Source of the DNA: CAVSUZ01 sp963834715
GTDB lineage: Bacteria; Pseudomonadota; Alphaproteobacteria; Acetobacterales; Acetobacteraceae
DNA: 64,000 nucleotides
Reading direction: 5' to 3'
Assembly: GCA_963834715.1 (NCBI GenBank)
Contig: CAWIDE010000002.1
Span: 186,001-250,000 of the forward strand
Part shown: piece after piece, positions 55,199-63,079 of the stretch
Position numbering within the stretch: position 1 is the stretch's first letter
Layout: each line of letters opens with the position of its first letter
Made by a program: the position numbers and the translations under genes
The notes under the pieces: generated by a model
Databases searched by the model: none
Seen by the model: the letters and a program-made list of their open reading frames with translations, nothing else
What the model was told of the DNA's origin: nothing

Positions 55199-56164
55199 AT
55201 GACAACTGCCCAATATCTTGCCGCTGAACTGATCGCAGTGGTCGTGGCCGTTACCGCGGGACAGCCGCGGGTCCTCACGATCCTGGACGGAACCGCGCTG
55301 CCCTCTGGCCCGTTTGAACTCGGCCACCGCTCCTTGCAATCGGGCTTACGCACCTGGGTCGAAGAGCAGACCCACCACCCCCTGGGTTATGTGGAGCAGC
55401 TCTATACGTTTGCCGATCGCGACCGCACCTGGGCCGCCGGCGGACGGCGAGCGATCTCGATCAGCTATGTCGGCCTCACCCGGGAGACAGCGGCACTCGG
55501 GCAGAATGCAGCCGGCTGGCGGAACTGGTACAGCTACTTCCCCTGGGAGGACCATCGGTCGGGCGCGCCCGATGTCATTGCTGACCTCCTCGCGCCAGCC
55601 TTGCGCTCATGGGCGGCGTCGGTACCGGACGACGATGTTCAGACCGCGCGGGGGCGTCGCGTCGCGATTACTTTTGGCCTGGATGGCCAACCCTGGAACG
55701 AGGAGCTCATTCTGCAGCGTTACGAGTTGCTTTACGAGACCGGACTGGTCCCGGAGGTACCGCGCGATGTCGAGCGACTGCGCACGGCCGCTAAAGCATC
55801 GCCACCGCTTGGAGCCGCCCGGCGGGTCGCGCCTGGGCTCCCGATGACCTCCGACCACCGTCGTATTCTAGCCACCGGCATTGCCCGCTTGCGGGCCAAG
55901 ATCAAATACCGGCCGGTGGTATTCGAACTTCTGCCGGACAGCTTTACGCTGTTTCAATTGCAACGTGCTGTCGAGGGCATCGCCGGGCGCATCGTCCACA
56001 AACAGAATTTTCGCCGCTTGGTCGAGCAGCAGGAACTGGTGGAGGAGACGGGCGAAACAACAGCCCTAACCGGCGGGCGGCCGGCAAAGCTGTTCCGCTT
56101 CCGGCGCGAGGTGCTGGCGGAGCGATCGGTCACGGGGACGAAACTGCCGGTGATCCGGGCTTGA
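55199..56164 (+). CDS. nadQ: NadQ-type transcriptional regulator of NAD synthesis
   Basis: 321 residues of the Nudix-related regulator family (COG4111) that replaces NrtR/NadR in alphaproteobacteria. N-terminal Nudix-like part 'AVVVAVTAGQPRVLTILDGT', 'LYTFADRDRTWAAGGRRAIS', 'ISYVGLTRE'; C-terminal winged-helix part 'RPVVFELLPDSFTLFQLQRA', 'NFRRLVEQQELVEETGETTA', 'GGRPAKLFRF'. No Nudix-box catalytic residues, so it senses rather than hydrolyses. It ends 57 bases before nadA in the same direction, with two palindromic operators in the gap. Expected to repress nadABC when NAD is plentiful. Family recalled, not searched. Confidence 0.75.
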   Translation: MTTAQYLAAELIAVVVAVTAGQPRVLTILDGTALPSGPFELGHRSLQSGLRTWVEEQTHHPLGYVEQLYTFADRDRTWAAGGRRAISISYVGLTRETAALGQNAAGWRNWYSYFPWEDHRSGAPDVIADLLAPALRSWAASVPDDDVQTARGRRVAITFGLDGQPWNEELILQRYELLYETGLVPEVPRDVERLRTAAKASPPLGAARRVAPGLPMTSDHRRILATGIARLRAKIKYRPVVFELLPDSFTLFQLQRAVEGIAGRIVHKQNFRRLVEQQELVEETGETTALTGGRPAKLFRFRREVLAERSVTGTKLPVIRA

Positions 56165-56221
56165 CAGTGCATATGCTCAGGCTCAGTATAAGAGGGAAAT
56201 ACTCAAGGTGAGCATATCATC
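56161..56221 (+). promoter_or_regulatory. nadABC promoter with two palindromic operators
   Basis: TTGACA (-35, 56161-56166) overlaps the nadQ stop; a -10-like element is within AGTATAAG (56185-56192). Operator 1, TATGCTCA-GGC-TCAGTATA (56172-56190), and operator 2, AATACTCA-AGG-TGAGCATA (56198-56216), share the form TATRCTCA-N3-TGAGYATA and lie 26 bp apart centre to centre. Operator 2 also covers the ribosome site AAGGTGAG. Confidence 0.7.
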
Positions 56222-57199
56222 ATGTCTCAGGCCCTCGCCCGCACCGAACCGCTCTACGACCGCGTGCGCCACGTCATTCCGCCCATTGAGTGGCCGGCAT
56301 TCGCTCACGACATCGGAGCTATCCTGGCCCTGAAGCGCGAGCGCAAAGCCGTTGTGCTTGCCCACAATTACCAGACGCCGGAGATCTTCCACTGTGTCGC
56401 TGATCTTGTCGGGGACAGCCTGGCCCTCGCCCGCGCGGCCACGAAGGCGGATGCCGAGGTGATCGTGCTGGCTGGCGTCCACTTCATGGCGGAAACGGCG
56501 AAACTACTGAACCCTGCCAAAACCGTGCTGATCCCGGACCTTCACGCCGGCTGCTCCCTCGCCGCCTCCATTACCGCCGAGGACGTACGCTTGCTCCGCC
56601 AGAGCCATCCGGGCGTGCCAGTCGTGGCCTACGTGAACACCTCCGCTGCCGTGAAGGCGGAAGCGGACATCTGCTGCACCAGCAGCAACGCCCGGAAAGT
56701 CGTGGAGTCGCTTGGTACGGAGCAGGTGATCATGCTGCCGGATGAGTATCTGGCGAGGAATACCGCGGCGGAGACCACGGTTCGGGTCCTGGCATGGAAA
56801 GGGCACTGCGAGGTGCACGAGCGCTTCACCGCCGCGGATGTGCACCAGGTCCGCGAAGCCTATCCGGGCGTTATTGTGCTTGCGCATCCTGAATGCCCGC
56901 CGGACGTCGTGGCCGAGGCGGATTTTTCCGGCTCTACCGCGGCGATGTCCGACTATGTCGGCACAAACCGCCCGCCGCGTGTGCTGCTGCTGACCGAATG
57001 CTCTATGAGTGACAACGTGGCGGTGCTTCACCCCGAGATCGAGTTCGTTCGCCCGTGCAATCTCTGCCCGCATATGAAGCGCATTACCCTGGCCAATATC
57101 CGGGAGGCGCTGGAGGAGATGCGGTATGAGGTGACCATTGACCCGGCGGTGGCAGCGCGTGCCCGTCGCGCGGTCGAACGCATGCTGGCCGTGCGATGA
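56222..57199 (+). CDS. nadA: quinolinate synthase NadA
   Basis: 325 residues. Condenses iminoaspartate with dihydroxyacetone phosphate to quinolinate, using a [4Fe-4S] cluster. Three-fold repeat enzyme: 'KAVVLAHNYQTPEIFHCVAD' with 'GDSLALARAATKADAEVIVL', 'IPDLHAGCSLAASITAEDVR' (Cys), 'YVNTSAAVKAEADICCTSSN' (Cys), and 'HPEIEFVRPCNLCPHMKRIT' (Cys). Cluster ligands and substrate residues look complete. Start ATG 56222, with the ribosome site inside operator 2. Overlaps nadB by 4 bases (ATGA). Confidence 0.95.
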   Translation: MSQALARTEPLYDRVRHVIPPIEWPAFAHDIGAILALKRERKAVVLAHNYQTPEIFHCVADLVGDSLALARAATKADAEVIVLAGVHFMAETAKLLNPAKTVLIPDLHAGCSLAASITAEDVRLLRQSHPGVPVVAYVNTSAAVKAEADICCTSSNARKVVESLGTEQVIMLPDEYLARNTAAETTVRVLAWKGHCEVHERFTAADVHQVREAYPGVIVLAHPECPPDVVAEADFSGSTAAMSDYVGTNRPPRVLLLTECSMSDNVAVLHPEIEFVRPCNLCPHMKRITLANIREALEEMRYEVTIDPAVAARARRAVERMLAVR

Positions 57200-58779
57200 C
57201 GGCGGAGCTGCACAGCATTGGCGGCCGGCCGGTCATCATCGGCGCCGGGCTCGCCGGGCTGATGGCGGCACTGCGCTTGGCGCCGGAGCCGGTGATAGTG
57301 CTGTCCAAGGCGCCGCTTGGGACGGAAGCCTCGAGCGCCTGGGCGCAGGGCGGGATCGCGGCGGCTCTGGATCCGGACGACGATTCGGCACTGCACCTCG
57401 CCGACACGTTGGCGGCCGGCGACGGACTCAGCGACCCGGAGATCACCGGCCGGATCCTGCGCGCCGCGCCCGCAGCAATCGAAGATCTGGCGCGGATCGG
57501 CGCCCGCTTTGACCGCGCGGCGGACGGCACTCTGCGCCTGGGTCGGGAGGCGGCGCACCGACGGCGACGGATCGTCCACGCGGCCGGTGACGGCACCGGG
57601 CGCGAGCTGTTGCGCGCCGCGGTGGCGGCGGTACGCGCATCAGCATCGATCATGGTGCTGGAGGGTGTCGAGGCGCGGCGGCTCCTGGTTGAGGATGACG
57701 CGGTGGCCGGGGTGCTGGCCGAAAGCCGGCGTGCACCGATGCTGCTCCCCACAAATCGGGTGGTGATCGCGACCGGCGGGATCGGCGGCCTGTTCCTGCA
57801 CACCACCACCCCGGCCGGAAGCTTTGGCCAGGGCCTGGCGCTGGCGGCGCGCCGGCGCTGCCCTACGCGACCTAGAATTTGTGCAGTTCCACCCGACCGC
57901 GCTGGACAGCGGGGTCTATCCGCTTGGGCTGGTCAGCGAGGCGGTGCGCGGCGAGGGCGCGGTACTGATCGACGAAACCGAACGGCGCTTCATGGAGGGG
58001 GTGCCTGGGGCGGAGCTAGCGCCGCGCGACGTGGTGGCACGCGCCGTCTGGCAGCAGCTCTCCGATGGTCATGACTGCGTGTTCCTGGATGCGCGGGCGG
58101 CGCTGGGGCAGCGCTTCGCCGAACGCTTCCCTGGGATAGCGGCGCTGTGCCGCGCAGCCGGCATCGACCCCGCGGTGCAGCCCATCCCGGTTCGGCCTGC
58201 GGCCCACTACCACATGGGCGGGATCGCCGTGGACGATGCGGGGCGTAGCACGGTGGAGGGGCTGTGGGCCTGCGGTGAGGCCGCCTCCACCGGAATGCAC
58301 GGTGCCAATCGCCTGGCCAGCAATTCCCTGCTCGAAGCCGTCGTGTGCGCCGGCTGGGTCGCGGACAGCCTGGCCGGTACGTCGGCCGGTCGCATCCGCC
58401 GCCCGCGTGCGGCGCCGCTGCCGCCCCAAGCCGCGCCCGACGCGGTGCGCCCGATCCTGTCGCGCGCTGCCGGGATACTGCGGGACCGCGCGGCGCTGGC
58501 CGAAGCGACGGCCGAATTGCTCCCCCTCGCCATGTCCAGCGGTCCGGCGTCCGACCCTGCGGCCATTGGGCTGATGATTGCGGTCGCCGCGCTGCGTCGC
58601 TGCGAAGGCCGTGGGGCGCAGTACCGCACGGACTTCCCCACCGCGACCACACCCAGGCGTCGAGCCGGCGCCTGCACCTCGACGAGGCCATGTGGACCGC
58701 CGAAACGGATGGCGCCCGCTTTTGTCCGCATGCACAGAAAGGTTTAACGATATGGCGCTGTCCCCGCTTCCCCGCGTGA
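57196..58779 (+). pseudogene. nadB: L-aspartate oxidase NadB, two frameshifts
   Basis: FAD enzyme oxidising aspartate to iminoaspartate for NadA. Frame 1: 'PVIIGAGLAGLMAALRLAPE', 'GTEASSAWAQGGIAAALDPD', 'RVVIATGGIGGLFLHTTTPA'. Near 57860 the frame changes (two bases appear missing in a GC run), giving 'RAGAALRDLEFVQFHPTALD', 'GEGAVLIDETERRFMEGVPG', 'RPAAHYHMGGIAVDDAGRST' and 'EAASTGMHGANRLASNSLLE'. Near 58635 it returns to frame 1 for the tail 'SSRRLHLDEAMWTAETDG'. All functional parts are readable, so this is probably sequence error or very recent damage. The tail overlaps the nadC start. Confidence 0.88.
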
Positions 58780-59606
58780 TGCTGGAGCCGCTGATCCGGA
58801 CCGCGTTGCTGGAGGATCTCGGCCGGGCAGGAGACCTGACGAGCGACGCGGTTATCCCGGCGGGTTACCAAGCAGAGATGGCGCTGGTCGCGCGTCAACC
58901 CGGCGTGATTGTCGGCCTCGATTTGGCATCGCTGGCCTTCCAGCTCATCGACCCTGGAATCGTGGTGGCACCGGAGCGGGCCGATGGAGCGGAGGTCTCG
59001 CCCGGCGACATCATCGCTATCGTGCGCGGCCCGGCGCGCGGCATCCTGACCGCAGAGCGAACGGCTCTCAATTTCGTATGCCATCTGAGCGGCGTCGCCT
59101 CAGCAACCGCGTCCATTGTGGCCGCCGTCCGAGATTACAAGGCGAAGATCGTCTGCACCCGGAAAACAACGCCGGGCCTGCGCGCTATCCAGAAGTACGC
59201 GGTCAAGGCTGGCGGCGGCAGCAATCATCGCTTCGGCCTGGATGATGCCGTTCTCATCAAGGACAACCACATCGCCATTGCCGGCGGAATTACTCCTGCT
59301 GTTGAGCGGGCACGCCAGGCCATCGGACATCTCGTCAAGGTCGAGGTCGAGATCGACAGCCTGAGCCAGCTCGAAGAAGCCCTGGCCTTACGCGTAGACG
59401 CCGTACTGTTCGACAACATGGAGCCCGAGATGTTGGCCGATGGCGTCGCGCAGGTCGGCAGGTGCGCGATAACCGAAGCCTCTGGACGGATCACGCCCGC
59501 GACCGCTCCCGCCGTCGCCGCATCGGGCGTTGACCTGATCTCGGTGGGCTGGCTGACACATAGCGCGACAGCACTCGACATCGGACTTGACCCCTACAAC
59601 CCTTGA
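58752..59606 (+). CDS. nadC: nicotinate-nucleotide pyrophosphorylase (carboxylating) NadC
   Basis: 284 residues from the ATG at 58752; the longer open frame to 58578 lies within nadB. Converts quinolinate and PRPP to nicotinate mononucleotide and CO2. Type II phosphoribosyltransferase: 'LEDLGRAGDLTSDAVIPAGY', 'RTALNFVCHLSGVASATASI', substrate-binding 'IVCTRKTTPGLRAIQKYAVK', 'GGGSNHRFGLDDAVLIKDNH', and 'VEVEIDSLSQLEEALALRVD'. Third gene of the NAD operon. Intact. Confidence 0.95.
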   Translation: MALSPLPRVMLEPLIRTALLEDLGRAGDLTSDAVIPAGYQAEMALVARQPGVIVGLDLASLAFQLIDPGIVVAPERADGAEVSPGDIIAIVRGPARGILTAERTALNFVCHLSGVASATASIVAAVRDYKAKIVCTRKTTPGLRAIQKYAVKAGGGSNHRFGLDDAVLIKDNHIAIAGGITPAVERARQAIGHLVKVEVEIDSLSQLEEALALRVDAVLFDNMEPEMLADGVAQVGRCAITEASGRITPATAPAVAASGVDLISVGWLTHSATALDIGLDPYNP

Positions 59607-59969
59607 TAAGCGCTGGCGCGCCATTCTACGTGTCATTCGGCTGCAGGTTCGGATTGATAGGCAGACGGTCCTAAAAGCTCGCGTCTCTTTGAAGCACGCT
59701 CAACGATCGCGCGTGGCGAACACGAAACCGCGACGTAAGCGGTTGCCTCACGTCTATTCAGGCTGCTAGGGCGAGTTCAGCGCAGCTTAGTGAGGAACAA
59801 CATGAACTACTAAGTGAAACTAGTTAGCCACACCCTCAACTTCTGAAGCTTTCCCGCGCGGCGACGTAAACTCGTCTGCCGGTTCGGTCTGCTGCTTACA
59901 AACGCAAGCGACACCGGCGAGTCATCGCCGTCCAGCAAAGCCAATCCCACAACAACCAGGAAAAATTCT
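59607..59969. other. intergenic region upstream of the GH5 gene
   Basis: No gene recognised; a 60-codon Arg/Lys-rich open frame at 59587-59769 starts inside nadC and looks accidental. AGGAAAAA at 59958-59965 is a plausible ribosome site for the GH5 gene. Confidence 0.3.
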
Positions 59970-61645
59970 ATGGCAGGTACAACCTCTGCTTCCGGGGGCA
60001 TGAACCTTATTGGCGTTAATATTTCGGGAGGCGAATATGGTCCTACCGGCGGTGGCACGATGGGCACGGACTATATATATCCTTCTGCTAACGAGATAAA
60101 CTATTACGCATCCAAGGGCATGACTGTCATTCGCGTCCCGTTCCAGTTGGAACGACTGGAACCATCACCCGGCGCGCCTCTCGATCAGACGCAGGTCACC
60201 GCGCTCCAGCAGGTGATCTCCGAAGCCGCGGCCGATGGCGTGGACGTGGTTCTCGACCCGCACAATTACGGCTCCGCCTGGGGAAATCTCATCGGCAGCG
60301 GCACCTCCAACAGCCAATTCGCCAATTTCTGGGGCGAAATGGCCAGCGCCTTCAAAGGCGACTCCAACGTCATTTTCGGCCTCATGAACGAGCCGAACGT
60401 CCAATCCCCCTCCGACTGGGCGCAGTCCGACAACGCCGCCATCACCGCCATCCGTCAGGCCGGCGCCAATCAGGAAATTCTCGTCCCTGGCTCCGATTGG
60501 ACCGGCGCCTGGAGCTGGCTGAGCAGCGTCAACGCGGCCGCGATTAACCCATCCACCATCCATGACCCGGATAACAACTGGGCCATCGAAGTCCACCAGT
60601 ATCTCGATAGCAACGGGAGTGGCACCAACTATTCGCCCATTACCGACCCGAATATAGGCGTCGAACGTCTTACCGACGTTACGCAATGGGGGCAGCAGAA
60701 CGGCGTCAAGCTCTTCCTTGGCGAAACAGGCGTACCAGGCGACAACCAGTCGCTGACCGCTCTGCAGAACATGCTGAGCTACATGGAGCAGAATGGGAAC
60801 GTGTGGCAGGGTGCCGCCTACTGGGCCGGCGGCCCCTGGTGGGGTTCGTACCCATTCTCTATCGAGCCGAGCGGGCTTGGCACCGGCAACGTCACCGACG
60901 CGCGGCAAATGAGCGTTTTGAGCCAGTTCGCCCACGGAGGTTCGCAGCCCGTTCAAGCGGCATCAGCCTCGCGTGATCCACCTTCCAGCGATCCAAGTTC
61001 CGGCACCAGCTCCGCTTCCGATGCCGGCGGTTCATCGACGGTCACCGTTCCGTCCGGCTCGGCCAACTACACGACCAACGTCAGCAGCACCATCATCAAC
61101 GCCACTGCCGGCAACCAGATTCTCTTCATTGGTGGCTCTAACGATACCATCGCCGCAAGTGGCGGAAACAACACAATCACCGCCTCCGGCGGAAACAACA
61201 CAATCAGCACCGGTGGAGGCAACAACAAGTTGATCTACGGTGGAAGTAATAACCAATTACCGCTGGGCCCGGCGCTAACACTCTCAATGACAATTCCAGC
61301 AACTCCACAATCGTGTTACCACAAGCGGGGCAAGGAACCGACACTATCAACGGCAACATCTTCGCCAATGGAGATACGCTCGACATCCGCCCGCTGCTTG
61401 CGGGAACCCACTGGAAGGGCGACACCTCTACGCTTGGCAACTTCCTCAACACCAGCCTGAACGGCAGCGACACCATCCTGTCCGTTGACCCCACGGGCTC
61501 GGGCGCATCCGGTACTCAGGTTGCGGATTTCGTCGGCTCCGGCGCGATCGATCTCGGCACTCTGCTAAATCACGCCCTCACCTGTTCCGCCCGAATCAGC
61601 CGTGCTGCTGTCCCAACTCGTGCAGCAGCGCGGCCCCCGTTCTAA
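59970..61645 (+). pseudogene. secreted GH5 glycoside hydrolase (cellulase-like) with type I secretion tail, one frameshift
   Basis: Catalytic GH5 domain at residues 8-310: 'GMTVIRVPFQLERLEPSPGA', 'ADGVDVVLDPHNYGSAWGNL', acid/base Glu141 in 'VIFGLMNEPN', 'NWAIEVHQYLDSNGSGTNYS', nucleophile Glu252 in 'KLFLGETGVPG'. Then a Ser/Pro linker and glycine-Asn repeats ('TIAASGGNNTITASGGNN'). Near 61257 the frame shifts and continues 'AGQGTDTINGNIFANGDTLD', 'TLGNFLNTSLNGSDTILSVD', 'DFVGSGAIDLGTLLNHAL', a C-terminal type I secretion domain. No N-terminal signal peptide, consistent with type I export. Would cleave beta-glucan. The 3' end overlaps the dipeptidase gene by 50 bases. Confidence 0.82.
61140..61257 (+). 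repeat. 27-bp tandem repeats coding for Gly-Asn-rich 9-residue units
   Basis: About four units, each nine codons, encode 'SGGNNTITA'-like blocks (IAASGGNNT, ITASGGNNT, ISTGGGNNK, LIYGGSNNQ). They resemble a reduced RTX-type beta-roll without the full set of Asp residues. The frameshift in this gene occurs at the end of the array. Confidence 0.6.
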
Positions 61646-62969
61646 TTCCCTTATGAAAGCATTCCAGCGTCAGGTTCTCATTCGGCGCATGGTTGGCCTC
61701 ATCCGCGTTCCCATACGGCGTTACAAATGCGGGAATCCCCATGATCTTCGTGAACACGTAGCCGGGCAGACTTCCGAACCCGGCCGGATATAGCAGCGGC
61801 TCCACCCCGTGCGCCACTCGCATCGCCCTTCGCACTGGATCCGCCATCGGGTGGTCCATCGCGGTCTTCGATGGCAGCATTCCCTCTTCCACCACCACGA
61901 ATCCGACCTCCGGGGCGTGCTTTGCAACATGCGCCTTCACCTTCGCCAGGGTGTCGGCGCAATCCATCGCTTCGACCAGCCGGATGTCGCATTTCGCAAG
62001 TGCCTCGCACGGCAGCACTGTCTTCGTCCCTGGCCCTCCATACCCGCCGTGCAGCCCGTTGATCGTCAGCGTCGGATAAAAGCATAGCCGGTCATAAAAC
62101 CGCCGCTCCGCCGGTTCATCCAGCCGCGCGAGCCCGAGTGTCCGCTTCAGCTCGTCAAGGTTCAGCGGTAGCCGCGCTGCTGCCTCCTGCTCCGCCTTGC
62201 CGGGGGGAACAACGCGGTCATAGAACCCATCAATGGTAATTTCGCCACGCGCGTTCTTCATCGTCCCCAAGAGATGCACCAGTGTCCAGATCGGGTTCGG
62301 CACCACGCCCCCGAAATTCCCCGAGTGGACATCCCGAGCCGCATGTTTCGACCGCAGCTCGAACGAAACCACGCCCCGCGATCCGAACTTGAGCGTCGGC
62401 AGCCCCAACTCATGCATCGGCCCATCCGCTGTTACCGCCAGACCTGCTCGCACCAGCTCACGATTGTTGCGGATAAAATCGGCTATGTGCGGACTTCCGA
62501 CCTCCTCCTCGCCCTCCAGGAGGAGTACGAGATTGCACGGCAATCTTCCGCGTGTCTTCAGGTGCGCTTCAATCCCCAGGATCTGCGCTAAGTGCTGGCC
62601 CTTATTATCCGCCACTCCCCGGGCATACACTCGGCCATCGCGGATCGATGGCTCGAAGGGCGGCGTGGTCCACGCATCCAACGGGTCCGGGGGCTGGACG
62701 TCGTAATGGCCATATAGCAACACCGTCGGCTTGCCGGGCGCGCCATCCCAGCGCGCCACGATCATCGGATGTCCTGCGGTGGGATATGCCTTCGCCTCCA
62801 ACCCAAGTCCCGTCAGCATACGAACCAGGATGTCTGCAACCTCCGCGATCCCCTGATTCCACGCGCTGATGCTCGCATGCCGCACATACTCGATCAGTCG
62901 CTGAACACTTTCCTGCCGGTGCGCCTCGATGTAATCGAAAACTTCTGAAAGCGGCATCTCATTCGCCAC
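61596..62969 (-). CDS. M20-family metallo-dipeptidase
   Basis: 457 residues from the ATG at 62969. Binuclear zinc peptidase of the CNDP/PepV-like type: first zinc His and Asp in 'VLLYGHYDVQPPDPLDAWTT', bridging Asp in 'YARGVADNKGQHLAQILGIE', general-base Glu-Glu in 'LVLLLEGEEEVGSPHIADFI', the lid/dimerisation domain from about residue 205, and the last zinc His in 'NADEANHAPNENLTLECFHK'. A cytosolic enzyme releasing amino acids from dipeptides or small amide substrates. Convergent and overlapping with the GH5 gene. Intact. Confidence 0.9.
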   Translation of the reverse strand: MANEMPLSEVFDYIEAHRQESVQRLIEYVRHASISAWNQGIAEVADILVRMLTGLGLEAKAYPTAGHPMIVARWDGAPGKPTVLLYGHYDVQPPDPLDAWTTPPFEPSIRDGRVYARGVADNKGQHLAQILGIEAHLKTRGRLPCNLVLLLEGEEEVGSPHIADFIRNNRELVRAGLAVTADGPMHELGLPTLKFGSRGVVSFELRSKHAARDVHSGNFGGVVPNPIWTLVHLLGTMKNARGEITIDGFYDRVVPPGKAEQEAAARLPLNLDELKRTLGLARLDEPAERRFYDRLCFYPTLTINGLHGGYGGPGTKTVLPCEALAKCDIRLVEAMDCADTLAKVKAHVAKHAPEVGFVVVEEGMLPSKTAMDHPMADPVRRAMRVAHGVEPLLYPAGFGSLPGYVFTKIMGIPAFVTPYGNADEANHAPNENLTLECFHKGIRTGAALLHELGQQHG

Positions 62970-63079
62970 TATTGGACTCCTTCTTAATCACTTGGCCCTG
63001 CAACGGGCAGGCGGCTCTCCTACTAACTTTGTTCACAAACCGCGTTGCAACCCAAGCGCCTTCCAACACTTCGGCCTGT

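Noticed and set aside
61140..61257. CRISPR-like array
   Set aside because: Units are contiguous 27-bp codon-phased tandem repeats inside a gene, with no unique spacers.
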